In this document: piece after piece, positions 38,615 through 47,754 of the stretch
Layout of the letters: the number at the start of each line of letters is the position of its first letter
How positions within the stretch are numbered: the first letter of the stretch is position 1
Source of the DNA: a bacterium
Lineage (GTDB): Bacteria > Electryoneota > Electryoneia > Electryoneales > Electryoneaceae
Reading direction: 5' to 3'
Assembly (NCBI GenBank): GCA_020444265.1
Contig: JAHLLH010000001.1
Location: 248,001 to 312,000, forward strand
DNA: 64,000 bases
Notes under the pieces: model-generated
Database searches by the model: none
Seen by the model: only the letters and a program-made list of their open reading frames with translations
Told to the model about the DNA's origin: nothing
Made by a program: the position numbers and the translations under genes

Positions 38615-39824
38615 ACAGGTTATTGATAAGGAAATCGCCCAGCAGTATGACGTCGACGAGCGGGATCTATATGATCTCAATCTCGGGCCGTCCCACCCTG
38701 CAACACACGGTATCCTCGAGAACCGTGTGAAGCTCGATGGTGAACGGATCGTCAAGTGTGAATCGCACATCGGTTATTGCCACCGAAGCTTTGAAAAGCT
38801 TTCGGAGCACTATAGCTACAACCAGGTGTTGACCATCACAGACCGTATGAACTACGTCTCCTCGATGGCCAACAACATCGGTTGGACACTGGCCGCTGAA
38901 AAGTTGCTGGGCATTGAAGTACCGAAGCTGGTCCAGTATGTCCGTGTAATCATGCTCGAGCTCAACCGCATCATCGACCACTTGATCTGCACGGGTGTCA
39001 TGGGAGTGGACTCTGGCGCCTACACCGGTTTCCTCTACTTCATGGAGCAGCGTGAACGTGCCTACGACATCATCCAGAAGATGACCGGCGCACGTCTCAC
39101 CACCACATTCGGTCGAGTCGGTGGTCTGGATCGTCCACTCTACAACGAATTCAAGCAGGACATCCTCGAGTGGCTGCGTCCGTTGCCGAAGGTGATCAAG
39201 GAATTCCATACGCTGCTGACACGAAACCGCATTTTCATTGAACGTCTGCGTGGTGTAAGTGAAATCAGCGAAGAACGGGCCCTCGAATTCGGTTTCACTG
39301 GTCCGAACCTTCGCGCCGCTGGGGTTTCCTACGATGTCCGTAAGGCAGATCCCTTCAGCAGCTATTCCGATTTCGATTTTGATGTCCCGGTCGGATCTAC
39401 TGGCGATGCATACGATCGCTACATGGTCCGCATGGTTGAGATGGAAGAGAGCATGAAGATCATCAAGCAGGCGATCGAGAACCTGCCGGATGGTCCTCAC
39501 CATGCAGATGTACCCGAGGTCTACCTCCCGGAAAAGAAGCACGTCTATTCCAGCATGGAATCGATGATTTACCATTTCAAGATCATTATGCACGGTATTC
39601 GTCCGCCGGTTGGTGAAGTCTACCAGGCGATCGAAGCGCCCAATGGTGAGCTTGGATTCTATTGTGTGAGCGACGGCGGTCCGAACCCGTACCGTCTCCA
39701 TTTCCGCTCACCATGTCTTTACTTCTACCAGTCGATTGAAGAATTGCTCGAAGGCGGGCTAATCGCGGATGCGATCATGACGATGTCCTCGATCAACGTC
39801 ATCGCCGGCGAGCTTGAGCGATAA
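38607..39824 (+). CDS. nuoD: NADH-quinone oxidoreductase subunit D
   Basis: [39 protein letters not shown]. Confidence 0.97.
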   Translation: MLKQVIDKEIAQQYDVDERDLYDLNLGPSHPATHGILENRVKLDGERIVKCESHIGYCHRSFEKLSEHYSYNQVLTITDRMNYVSSMANNIGWTLAAEKLLGIEVPKLVQYVRVIMLELNRIIDHLICTGVMGVDSGAYTGFLYFMEQRERAYDIIQKMTGARLTTTFGRVGGLDRPLYNEFKQDILEWLRPLPKVIKEFHTLLTRNRIFIERLRGVSEISEERALEFGFTGPNLRAAGVSYDVRKADPFSSYSDFDFDVPVGSTGDAYDRYMVRMVEMEESMKIIKQAIENLPDGPHHADVPEVYLPEKKHVYSSMESMIYHFKIIMHGIRPPVGEVYQAIEAPNGELGFYCVSDGGPNPYRLHFRSPCLYFYQSIEELLEGGLIADAIMTMSSINVIAGELER

Positions 39825-39837
39825 GGAGCGGCAGGGA

Positions 39838-40335
39838 ATGGCCTACCAACTGTCCCCGGAAAACCAGGAGCGGGTCCAGCAGATCAGCAAGCGTTATCCG
39901 CATGCTCGATCTGGCATTTTGCCCGCCCTTCACATCGTGATGGCCGAATCGGGCTGGGTCAGCAAGGACGCTTGCGATCATGTCGCAGAGTTACTAAGTG
40001 TCCCGAAGATCTATGTCTACGAGGCGCTGACCTTCTATACCTATTTCCCGCAGAAACCGGTTGGGAAATACCATGTCCAGGTTTGCCACGGTATTTCGTG
40101 CAATTTGCGTGGTTCCGAAGACACCATCCGGTATTTGAAGGAAAAGCACGGCCTGAAAGAGGGTGAGGTCACAGAAGACGGCCTGTTCTGCCTGGACCGT
40201 GTCGAATGCCTTGGCGCCTGCGGAAATGCGCCGATGATGCAGGTCAACGATGATTACTTCGAAGACCTGACTGAGGAAAAGATCGACGAATTGTTCGACG
40301 GCTGGCGTAAAGCCGCGGGCAACGGCCACAAGTAG
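39838..40335 (+). CDS. nuoE: NADH-quinone oxidoreductase subunit E
   Basis: CHGISCNLRGSEDT...VECLGACGNAPMMQVND. Confidence 0.96.
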   Translation: MAYQLSPENQERVQQISKRYPHARSGILPALHIVMAESGWVSKDACDHVAELLSVPKIYVYEALTFYTYFPQKPVGKYHVQVCHGISCNLRGSEDTIRYLKEKHGLKEGEVTEDGLFCLDRVECLGACGNAPMMQVNDDYFEDLTEEKIDELFDGWRKAAGNGHK

Positions 40336-40360
40336 GCACCAGACTGGAGGCTGCCCAGAC

Positions 40361-41809
40361 ATGGCACTCGAAAAACACGTATTCGGCGGTATCGATATCC
40401 CCGGCAACACCGACATCAAGGTGTACGAGGAGCACGGCGGCTACAAGAACTGGAAAAACGTGCTGCAGAACAAGATGCAGCCGGAAGAGGTGATTGAGGT
40501 CGTCAAAGCGTCGGGCCTGCGTGGTCGTGGCGGCGCGGGGTTCCCGACCGGTCTCAAGTGGTCGTTTGTCCCGAAAGGTACCGACAAGCCGAAATTCCTG
40601 CTTTGCAATGCGGACGAATCTGAGCCAGGGACCTTTAAGGACCGTGAAATCCTTGAGAAGGACCCGCACCAGTTAATCGAAGGTATGGCTATAGCCGCCT
40701 ACGCTTTCGGTGCGCAGACCGCATATGTCTACCTGCGTGGTGAGTTTGTTAAAGGTTGGAAGATGGTCGAAGCGGCTATCGCCCAGGCACGCGAAGCTGG
40801 ATATCTCGGCGAAAATATCTTCGGCAGTGGCTTTAACCTCGAGATGTATACCCATCGCGGCGCGGGCGCCTACATCTGCGGTGAGGAAACTGCGCTGATT
40901 GAAAGCCTCGAGGGCAAACGCGGGATGCCACGCATCAAGCCGCCGTTCCCGGCAGTCGAAGGCTTCTATCGCAATCCGACCGTCGTCAACAACGTCGAAA
41001 CCCTCGCTGCCGTTCCCAAGATTATCGAGAACGGGGCAGAGTGGTACCGACAGTGGGGCACCGAAAAGTCCCCGGGCACCAAGCTCTGGTCCGTTTGTGG
41101 CCATGTGGAGCGTCCCGGTGTCTATGAGGTACCACTCGGCTACCCGATGAAAAAGTTCTTCGAGGAAGACCTCGGTGGTTGCTGGAAGGGCCGCAAGTTG
41201 AAAGCGGTTATTCCCGGTGGTAGTTCGGTCTTTACCATGACCCCGGACGAGTTCCTCGCTTGCGACATGGACTACGAGTCCATCGTCGAGCATGGCTCCA
41301 TGCTTGGTTCCGGCGGGATGATCATCATGGATGAGACCACCTGTATGGTCGAGATGGCCCAGGTGATTGCCACCTTCTACCATCATGAATCCTGCGGGCA
41401 GTGCACCCCGTGCCGTGAAGGTACCGGCTGGGTACACAAAATGATCACTGATATCGAAGCGGGCCAGCCGCAGCCGGGCGTCAAGGATCTCTTGTTTGAC
41501 GTGATGGACGAGATGTTCGGTACCACCATTTGCCCGCTGTCCGATTCCATCGTCATGCCGATCAAGTCGATGATGGAAAAATTCCCGGAAGAATTTGATT
41601 ACTACATCCGCGAAGGCAAGTCCATGATTACGGGTAAGACCCGGATGGCGCACAAGCGGATCGACGATAAACCGAATGTTTACCGCCGCGGAGAACCGTT
41701 CAATTATCCGAAGGCGGAGAACTTTACCACCAGTTTCGATACGGTGGCACATGAGACACCGGAACACGAGATGCCGGACCTCAGGTATTTCCGCAAAGTA
41801 AACGGGTGA
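40361..41809 (+). CDS. nuoF: NADH-quinone oxidoreductase subunit F
   Basis: GLRGRGGAGFPTGLKW, GAGAYICGEETALIESLEGKRG, ESCGQCTPCREG. Confidence 0.98.
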   Translation: MALEKHVFGGIDIPGNTDIKVYEEHGGYKNWKNVLQNKMQPEEVIEVVKASGLRGRGGAGFPTGLKWSFVPKGTDKPKFLLCNADESEPGTFKDREILEKDPHQLIEGMAIAAYAFGAQTAYVYLRGEFVKGWKMVEAAIAQAREAGYLGENIFGSGFNLEMYTHRGAGAYICGEETALIESLEGKRGMPRIKPPFPAVEGFYRNPTVVNNVETLAAVPKIIENGAEWYRQWGTEKSPGTKLWSVCGHVERPGVYEVPLGYPMKKFFEEDLGGCWKGRKLKAVIPGGSSVFTMTPDEFLACDMDYESIVEHGSMLGSGGMIIMDETTCMVEMAQVIATFYHHESCGQCTPCREGTGWVHKMITDIEAGQPQPGVKDLLFDVMDEMFGTTICPLSDSIVMPIKSMMEKFPEEFDYYIREGKSMITGKTRMAHKRIDDKPNVYRRGEPFNYPKAENFTTSFDTVAHETPEHEMPDLRYFRKVNG

Positions 41810-41817
41810 GGTAGTCG

Positions 41818-42702
41818 ATGCCCTCTCTGGTCATAGATGGAAAGCCGGTCGAAGTACCGGATGGCGTAACAGTCCTTTGGGCTGCACGTAAGGTTGGTGT
41901 GGAAATCCCGACCTACTGCTACTATCCCTGGTTCCCGCCGCAGGGCAATTGCCGTATCTGCCTTGTCGAGGTAGAGGGGATGGGTAAATTGCAGATCGCG
42001 TGTAACACGCCTGTACGTGACGGTATGGTGATCAACACCAACAACGAGCGAGTCTTCAAGGCACGTCGTGGTGTGATGGAATTCCTCCTGATCCACCATC
42101 CGCTCGATTGCCCGATCTGCGATCAGGCAGGCGAATGTGACCTGCAGGATTACGGGTACAAGTACGGTTTCCCGGTTGGACGGTACCGTCACGAGAAACG
42201 CACCTTCCCGAAGACCGATTACGGCGAGAAGATTGCGAAAGAGATGAACCGTTGCATCCATTGCCGTCGTTGCGTCCGTTTGTCCGAGGATTACCTCGGC
42301 GTGGCGCATATCGGTCATCTCAACCGCGGTGATAAGTCGGAAATTGGCAGCTACATCGAGGCAGCGGTTCCCAGTGGTTTCGCGGGCAACCTGATCGATG
42401 TCTGCCCGGTAGGCGCCTTGACAGATAAGAAGATGCGCTTCTCGGCTCGTGTCTGGGATCTGGAACATGTCCCGGCACATCGTCCCGACTGCAAACATGG
42501 CTGCAAGGCGATGCTCGGGCTGTATCGTGGCAAGATCTATCGTGTCACAGCACGTTTGGACGAGCACCGTGTGATGAAGAGCATGATTTGCGACGATTGT
42601 CGCTTCGAGCACTATAACCTGGATGACTGGGTCATTGACGAGAACGATGACATCAACACCCAGGTGAAACCAATCCGAGCCACGGAGATGAACGATGCCT
42701 GA
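41818..42702 (+). CDS. nuoG: short NuoG-type 2Fe-2S/4Fe-4S subunit (294 aa, no molybdopterin-type domain)
   Basis: CYYPWFPPQGNCRICLVEVEG, HHPLDCPICDQAGECDLQD, CIHCRRCVR; ends shortly after DCKHGC...ICDDC. Confidence 0.88.
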   Translation: MPSLVIDGKPVEVPDGVTVLWAARKVGVEIPTYCYYPWFPPQGNCRICLVEVEGMGKLQIACNTPVRDGMVINTNNERVFKARRGVMEFLLIHHPLDCPICDQAGECDLQDYGYKYGFPVGRYRHEKRTFPKTDYGEKIAKEMNRCIHCRRCVRLSEDYLGVAHIGHLNRGDKSEIGSYIEAAVPSGFAGNLIDVCPVGALTDKKMRFSARVWDLEHVPAHRPDCKHGCKAMLGLYRGKIYRVTARLDEHRVMKSMICDDCRFEHYNLDDWVIDENDDINTQVKPIRATEMNDA

Positions 42703-43750
42703 GATCGTGGCATTTCTAATCGAGAAGACACTGGTCACCATCTTCGTGTTTATCGTCGTGCTGACCGTCGTTGCCTTCACCACCTGGATTGAGCGAATTG
42801 TCGCCGGGCACATCCAGATGCGTTACGGTCCTAACCGTGCGGGCCCCAAAGGATTGTTCCAGGTGGCTGCGGACGGTGTCAAATTCTTCATGAAAGAAGA
42901 ATTTATCCCGGATCGTGCGAACAAGGTGCTCTTCGTGATCGCGCCAACCTTCACCTTCATGGCTGCCGGCTTCATCATGGCGGTGATCCCCTTCGGGGAC
43001 CGAATCATGATCGGTGGACGAGAGGTGCTGCTGCAGATTGCCGACCTGAACATCGCGGTGCTTTATGTCCTCGCGATTGGGTCGCTTGGCGTCTACGGTA
43101 TCATCGCCGGTGGTTGGGCGTCGAACAACAAGTATTCGCTGATGGGTGGCTTGCGTGCCAGCAGCCAGATGATTTCCTACGAAATCGCGATGGGGCTGGC
43201 GATTGTGGCTTTGCTGCTGGATCATGGCACTCTTTCCCTGCGGCAGATCGTGTTGAATCAGCAGGGCGCCATCTGGCATTGGAGTGTCTTCAGTCATCCG
43301 ATTGGTTTCATCATTTTTTATGTCGCTGCATTTGCTGAGTCGGCACGAGTCCCGTTCGATCTTCCGGAAGCGGAGAACGAGATCGTTGCTGGCTACCATA
43401 CAGAGTATTCCGCCATGAAGTTTGGTCTTTTCATGTTCGGGGAATACGTCCACATGGTGCTGGGCAGTGCGCTGATCGCGACTCTCTACTTTGGCGGTTG
43501 GAGCATCCCCTGGGTTACCGCGCCTGAAGAACCTGGTCTCCTTTGGGGGCTGGCAACCTTCGCCGTCCTCTGGATTAAGACCTACTTCTTCGTTTTTGTC
43601 TACATGTGGGTACGCTGGACTCTTCCGCGGTTCCGTTATGATCAGCTGATGAACCTCGGATGGAAGCGCCTGATCCCGATTGGCGTCGTCAATATTTTCA
43701 TCACGGCGGCCCTGCTGGTCGTCTTCCAGCATCTTGGGATTGCTGGCTGA
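42695..43750 (+). CDS. nuoH: NADH-quinone oxidoreductase subunit H
   Basis: ERIVAGHIQMRYGPNRAGPKGLFQ...RVPFDLPEAENEIVAGYHTEYS. Confidence 0.98.
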   Translation: MPEIVAFLIEKTLVTIFVFIVVLTVVAFTTWIERIVAGHIQMRYGPNRAGPKGLFQVAADGVKFFMKEEFIPDRANKVLFVIAPTFTFMAAGFIMAVIPFGDRIMIGGREVLLQIADLNIAVLYVLAIGSLGVYGIIAGGWASNNKYSLMGGLRASSQMISYEIAMGLAIVALLLDHGTLSLRQIVLNQQGAIWHWSVFSHPIGFIIFYVAAFAESARVPFDLPEAENEIVAGYHTEYSAMKFGLFMFGEYVHMVLGSALIATLYFGGWSIPWVTAPEEPGLLWGLATFAVLWIKTYFFVFVYMWVRWTLPRFRYDQLMNLGWKRLIPIGVVNIFITAALLVVFQHLGIAG

Positions 43751-43808
43751 TTTTGATTTGACTGTACCGTTTCCAAAGCTGGGAACGCTGCAATAGCAGA
43801 GGTGATCG

Positions 43809-44327
43809 ATGGCAGACAAGCAGACGCGGGTAACCAACGATCCGTTCCGCAAATATGATCTGACGCTTGCCGAACGGCTCTACTTGCCGGCGATCATGAA
43901 GGGGATGGCGGTTACCATCTCGTACTTCTTCAAGAAGCCGATTACCATCCAGTACCCGGAAGAGAAGGCGTATGTCCCGCATCGCTGGCGTGGACGGCAT
44001 GTCCTGAAACGGGATGAGTTTGGCCGTGAACGCTGTGTCGGCTGCCAGATGTGTGAGCTCGCCTGCCCGGCAGATGCGATCACCATCCAGGCGGGCGAGG
44101 TTCCGCCGGAACGCCGTCACCTGCACACCACCGAACGGTATGCGGTGACCTACGAGATTGACATGTTGCGCTGCATCTTCTGCGGCATGTGCGAAGAAGC
44201 CTGTCCGGAAGCGGCGATTTTCCTTACGCCCTTCTATGAATTCGCGGAAGACAGCCGTGAAAAGCTGATCTACACGAAGGATATGCTTACCGAGCGTATC
44301 GGCGGACCGATTTTGTACAAGGATTGA
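43809..44327 (+). CDS. nuoI: NADH-quinone oxidoreductase subunit I
   Basis: two CxxCxxCxxxCP ferredoxin motifs (CVGCQMCELACP, CIFCGMCEEACP). Confidence 0.96.
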   Translation: MADKQTRVTNDPFRKYDLTLAERLYLPAIMKGMAVTISYFFKKPITIQYPEEKAYVPHRWRGRHVLKRDEFGRERCVGCQMCELACPADAITIQAGEVPPERRHLHTTERYAVTYEIDMLRCIFCGMCEEACPEAAIFLTPFYEFAEDSREKLIYTKDMLTERIGGPILYKD

Positions 44328-44345
44328 TCCCATGGGGAGGGGGAG

Positions 44346-44717
44346 ATGCAGGGGTTGTTTTGGCTTTACCTGGCAAATGCTACCCTGCTGATTCTTCACG
44401 AGATGGATTCTACGTACTGGAAGGAATGGGAGTTATTCGGGATTCGAGGCGGTGTAACGGTCTTCTTATTGCTTCACATTCCACTCCTTGCAGTCGTGCT
44501 CTATGGTTTGGTGTTACTTGACAGAGATGTTTTTGCGGGACTTATCCTGTCTCTGATAGTTGCGATTACCGGAATTGGCGCTTTTCTAATCCATTCCTGG
44601 TTCCTTCGCAAGGATCACCCGCAATTCAATACTCCATTTTCGCGCGGATTGTTGCTGATAATTCTTCTGATGTCTATCGCGCAAGGGAGTTTTACGATCG
44701 TTCAGTTGTTGAGTTGA
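44346..44717 (+). CDS. DUF6713-like small membrane protein inserted in the nuo operon
   Basis: LLILHEMDSTYWKEWELFGI motif and 4 hydrophobic segments; DUF6713 assignment from memory. Confidence 0.65.
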   Translation: MQGLFWLYLANATLLILHEMDSTYWKEWELFGIRGGVTVFLLLHIPLLAVVLYGLVLLDRDVFAGLILSLIVAITGIGAFLIHSWFLRKDHPQFNTPFSRGLLLIILLMSIAQGSFTIVQLLS

Positions 44718-44748
44718 GACCCAGTCTTAACCGTTAGGAAGGTCTGGC

Positions 44749-45261
44749 ATGCAGACGATCATTTTCGCACTGTTGGCGTTGGTCAGCTTGTTCAGCGCCA
44801 TCATGGTGGTCACACGGAAGAACCCGGTGTTCAGCATTCTCTACCTGGTGCTGACCTTCTTCTGCTTTGCTGGGTTCTATGTGATGCTGGGCGCCACGTT
44901 CCTCGCCGCGATTCAGATCCTGGTCTACGCTGGCGCGATCATGGTGCTGTTCCTCTTTGTTGTGATGATGCTCAACCTGCGTGAGCCGGAAGAGCTCGAG
45001 GGGAAGAACACCCTTTGGCAGACGATGGGGGCAGTGGTGGCCATTGGCTTCGGCCTGCTGGTGCTGGCTTTCCTTGGCCGCAGTCCTGGCGCGGGAGTCC
45101 CGAATTTCCAGCCCGGGGAAGAGGCCTATGTCATGGGCGGCGCAAAGGCACTTGGCAAGCTGCTCTTCACCGAATTTGTTTTCCCGTTTGAAATTGCAGG
45201 CGTTCTGCTGCTGGCCGCAGTGATTGGTGCGGTTGCACTCGCCAAGAGAAAGAGGGTCTAA
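44749..45261 (+). CDS. nuoJ: NADH-quinone oxidoreductase subunit J
   Basis: [53 protein letters not shown]. Confidence 0.96.
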   Translation: MQTIIFALLALVSLFSAIMVVTRKNPVFSILYLVLTFFCFAGFYVMLGATFLAAIQILVYAGAIMVLFLFVVMMLNLREPEELEGKNTLWQTMGAVVAIGFGLLVLAFLGRSPGAGVPNFQPGEEAYVMGGAKALGKLLFTEFVFPFEIAGVLLLAAVIGAVALAKRKRV

Positions 45262-45263
45262 CC

Positions 45264-45569
45264 ATGGTCATCGGACTTAACCATTATCTGATTCTCGCGG
45301 CCCTGTTGTTCACCATTGGTGTTGTCGGCGTGCTGACCAGACGGAATGTGCTGATCATCATGATGTCAGTCGAGCTGATGCTGAATTCGGCCAACCTGAC
45401 CCTGATCGCTTTTAGCCATTACCTGTTGAATGCTGTCGGACAGGTCTTCGTCTTCTTCAGCATGACAGTTGCCGCTGCGGAAGTGGGCATCGGCCTCGCG
45501 ATCATTGTCACCATTTTCCGTAACACCGAATCGCTGGACATCGCGAAACTCAATTTGTTGAAAAACTGA
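45264..45569 (+). CDS. nuoK: NADH-quinone oxidoreductase subunit K
   Basis: [30 protein letters not shown]...[10 protein letters not shown]. Confidence 0.97.
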   Translation: MVIGLNHYLILAALLFTIGVVGVLTRRNVLIIMMSVELMLNSANLTLIAFSHYLLNAVGQVFVFFSMTVAAAEVGIGLAIIVTIFRNTESLDIAKLNLLKN

Positions 45570-45580
45570 TTTAGAAGATG

Positions 45581-45714
45581 TGTCGCTGCGAGGAACGCAG
45601 TGACGAAGCAGTCTCCTGGCACTTTACAATGTGCAACTGCACGTTAGCGCGCAGGGAAACAACGTTAGTGATTCGAGGTTGCTTCACCCTGAATTTTCGG
45701 GGTTCGCAACGACA
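45581..45714. mobile_element. MITE-like 134-bp element with imperfect terminal inverted repeats
   Basis: left tip tgtcgctgcga (45581-45591) vs rc of right tip tgtcgttgcga; sub-terminal acgaagcagtctc vs gaggttgcttc. Confidence 0.6.
45617..45643. repeat. tggcactttacaatgtgcaactgcacg hairpin, similar to 17717-17742
   Basis: gcac-tttacaat-gtgc core inside the MITE-like element. Confidence 0.35.
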
Positions 45715-45771
45715 CGATAGATCGACTTTCAGACGTGTAACGTCATCATTGGTTCCTTTGGGAGGAGCGCC

Positions 45772-47733
45772 GTGGATTACGCGGTATGGATCATCCTCTT
45801 TCCCCTAATCGGGGTGATCGTCAACGGTTTGATCGCACGGAAGTGGCCGGAAAAGGTCGTCGGTTGGTTTGCCAGCCTGATGATCATGGCCAGCTTTGTG
45901 GTCGCCTTGATGCTCACAATTCAACTTGCCGGGATGGATCCGCATCATCGGGCAATGGAGGTGAAGTTTTTCAGCTGGATTAGTGTTGGCCAGCTTAACC
46001 TCGATTTTGCCTTTTTGATCGATCCGCTGTCGGCAATCATGATGTTGGTTGTCACAGGCATCAGTTCCCTGATTCACATTTACTCGATCGGCTACATGCA
46101 CGGGGACAGCCGGTTCAGGGTCTTTTTTACCTACCTGAACCTCTTTGTCTTCTTCATGTTGATCCTGGTCTTGGGGAACAGCTACCCGATCATGTTCATC
46201 GGGTGGGAAGGTGTCGGCCTCTGCAGTTATCTGCTCATCGGGTTCTGGTGGGAGGATATGCAGAAGGCGACTGCCGGCATGAAGGCCTTTGTCGTCAACC
46301 GTATCGGTGACTTCGGTATGCTGGTGGCGATGTTCCTGATCTTCAAGCACCTCGGTAGCCTCACCTTCAGTGAAGTGTATCCGGCGGCGGCTGAACTCTG
46401 GGGGCATCATGTCGACGCAGCACCGGTCATCGCGATCACGTTGATGCTGCTGCTCGGTGCCGCTGGTAAATCGGCCCAGTTCCCACTTTATGTCTGGCTG
46501 CCGGACGCGATGGCGGGCCCGACCCCGGTGTCCGCGTTGATCCACGCTGCCACCATGGTCACTGCGGGTGTCTACATGATCGCTCGCAGTAGCATGCTCT
46601 ACATGCTCGCCCCGACCAGCATGACGGTTGTCGCGCTTGTCGGTGCCTTTACCGCCATATTTGCGGCCACAATCGGTATCAAGCAGTTCGATATCAAGAA
46701 GGTGCTCGCCTATTCCACCGTCAGCCAGCTTGGCTACATGGTGATGGCGACTGGTGTCGCGGCGTTTGGAGCCGGTGTCTTCCACCTGATGACCCATGCC
46801 TTCTTCAAAGCGCTGCTTTTCCTCGGTTCCGGCGCGGTGATTCATACGATGCACGGTGCACTGCACCATGTGGACGATCACCACACCGATCCGCAGGATA
46901 TTCGCAACATGGGCGGTCTGCGCAAGAAGATTCCGGTCACCTACTGGACCTTCCTGCTGGCAACCCTGGCAATTGCTGGTATTCCTGGTTTCTCTGGTTT
47001 CTTCAGCAAGGACGAGATCCTCGCATCGACCTTCGCGCACGGTTCCTATCTGCCGTATGCGCTTGGCTTGATCGCGGCGGTCATTACCGCCTTCTACATG
47101 TTCCGCCTGGTCTATCTCACCTTCCATGGTGACTACAAAGGACCGGAGGGGAGCGAAGAGGGGATTCACGAGTCGCCGAAGGTGATGACGGTTCCGCTGA
47201 TGATCCTCGCTTTCCTCTCCATCGTGGGTGGATATGTTGGCCTTCCGGTTGTCTTCGGCGAACATGCGCATGTACTGAAGGGGTGGCTTGAGCCGGTCTT
47301 TGAACCTGCTTACGAGGCGGTCCATTACCATCCGCATCATCCCAGCATCGGGATGGAGTGGATGCTGATCGCCACCAGTGTCGTTGCAGCACTTGCCGGT
47401 ATCTTCGTCGCCCGCAACATGTACATCACCAAGGGCCTCGTTGCGAAGAGCGACAAGGAACAGACCGGCTTCGGCAAGGTGCTCTGGAAGAAGTACTACG
47501 TGGACGAGATTTACGCTGCTGGCGTCATCAAGCCGTTGATAGACGGTAGCAAAGTCCTCTGGCAAAAATTCGATGCGGCATTTATCGACAGCATTCTTGT
47601 GATCGGCACCGCGAAGACCGTCCGCTGGATTGGCGGCGGCCTGCGCAAGGTGCAGACCGGTGTGGTCGGCAATTATGCTGTGATGCTTGTTGTTGGTGTG
47701 ATCCTGGTGTTGGCTGCGCTACTGCTGCGCTAA
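45772..47733 (+). CDS. nuoL: NADH-quinone oxidoreductase subunit L
   Basis: 653 aa; GWEGVGLCSYLLIGFW, HAATMVTAGVYMI, FFSKDEIL; GTG start. Confidence 0.98.
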   Translation: MDYAVWIILFPLIGVIVNGLIARKWPEKVVGWFASLMIMASFVVALMLTIQLAGMDPHHRAMEVKFFSWISVGQLNLDFAFLIDPLSAIMMLVVTGISSLIHIYSIGYMHGDSRFRVFFTYLNLFVFFMLILVLGNSYPIMFIGWEGVGLCSYLLIGFWWEDMQKATAGMKAFVVNRIGDFGMLVAMFLIFKHLGSLTFSEVYPAAAELWGHHVDAAPVIAITLMLLLGAAGKSAQFPLYVWLPDAMAGPTPVSALIHAATMVTAGVYMIARSSMLYMLAPTSMTVVALVGAFTAIFAATIGIKQFDIKKVLAYSTVSQLGYMVMATGVAAFGAGVFHLMTHAFFKALLFLGSGAVIHTMHGALHHVDDHHTDPQDIRNMGGLRKKIPVTYWTFLLATLAIAGIPGFSGFFSKDEILASTFAHGSYLPYALGLIAAVITAFYMFRLVYLTFHGDYKGPEGSEEGIHESPKVMTVPLMILAFLSIVGGYVGLPVVFGEHAHVLKGWLEPVFEPAYEAVHYHPHHPSIGMEWMLIATSVVAALAGIFVARNMYITKGLVAKSDKEQTGFGKVLWKKYYVDEIYAAGVIKPLIDGSKVLWQKFDAAFIDSILVIGTAKTVRWIGGGLRKVQTGVVGNYAVMLVVGVILVLAALLLR

Positions 47734-47754
47734 GGCCCCCGAAGGGAGAAACGA

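Noticed and set aside
40673-43852. long antisense ORFs opposite nuoF, nuoG and nuoH (364, 369, 378 aa)
   Set aside because: all lie exactly opposite conserved nuo genes
45805-47565. 586-aa ORF antisense to nuoL
   Set aside because: shadow ORF; highly charged His/Asp/Glu/Gln-rich translation typical of reverse-strand TM genes
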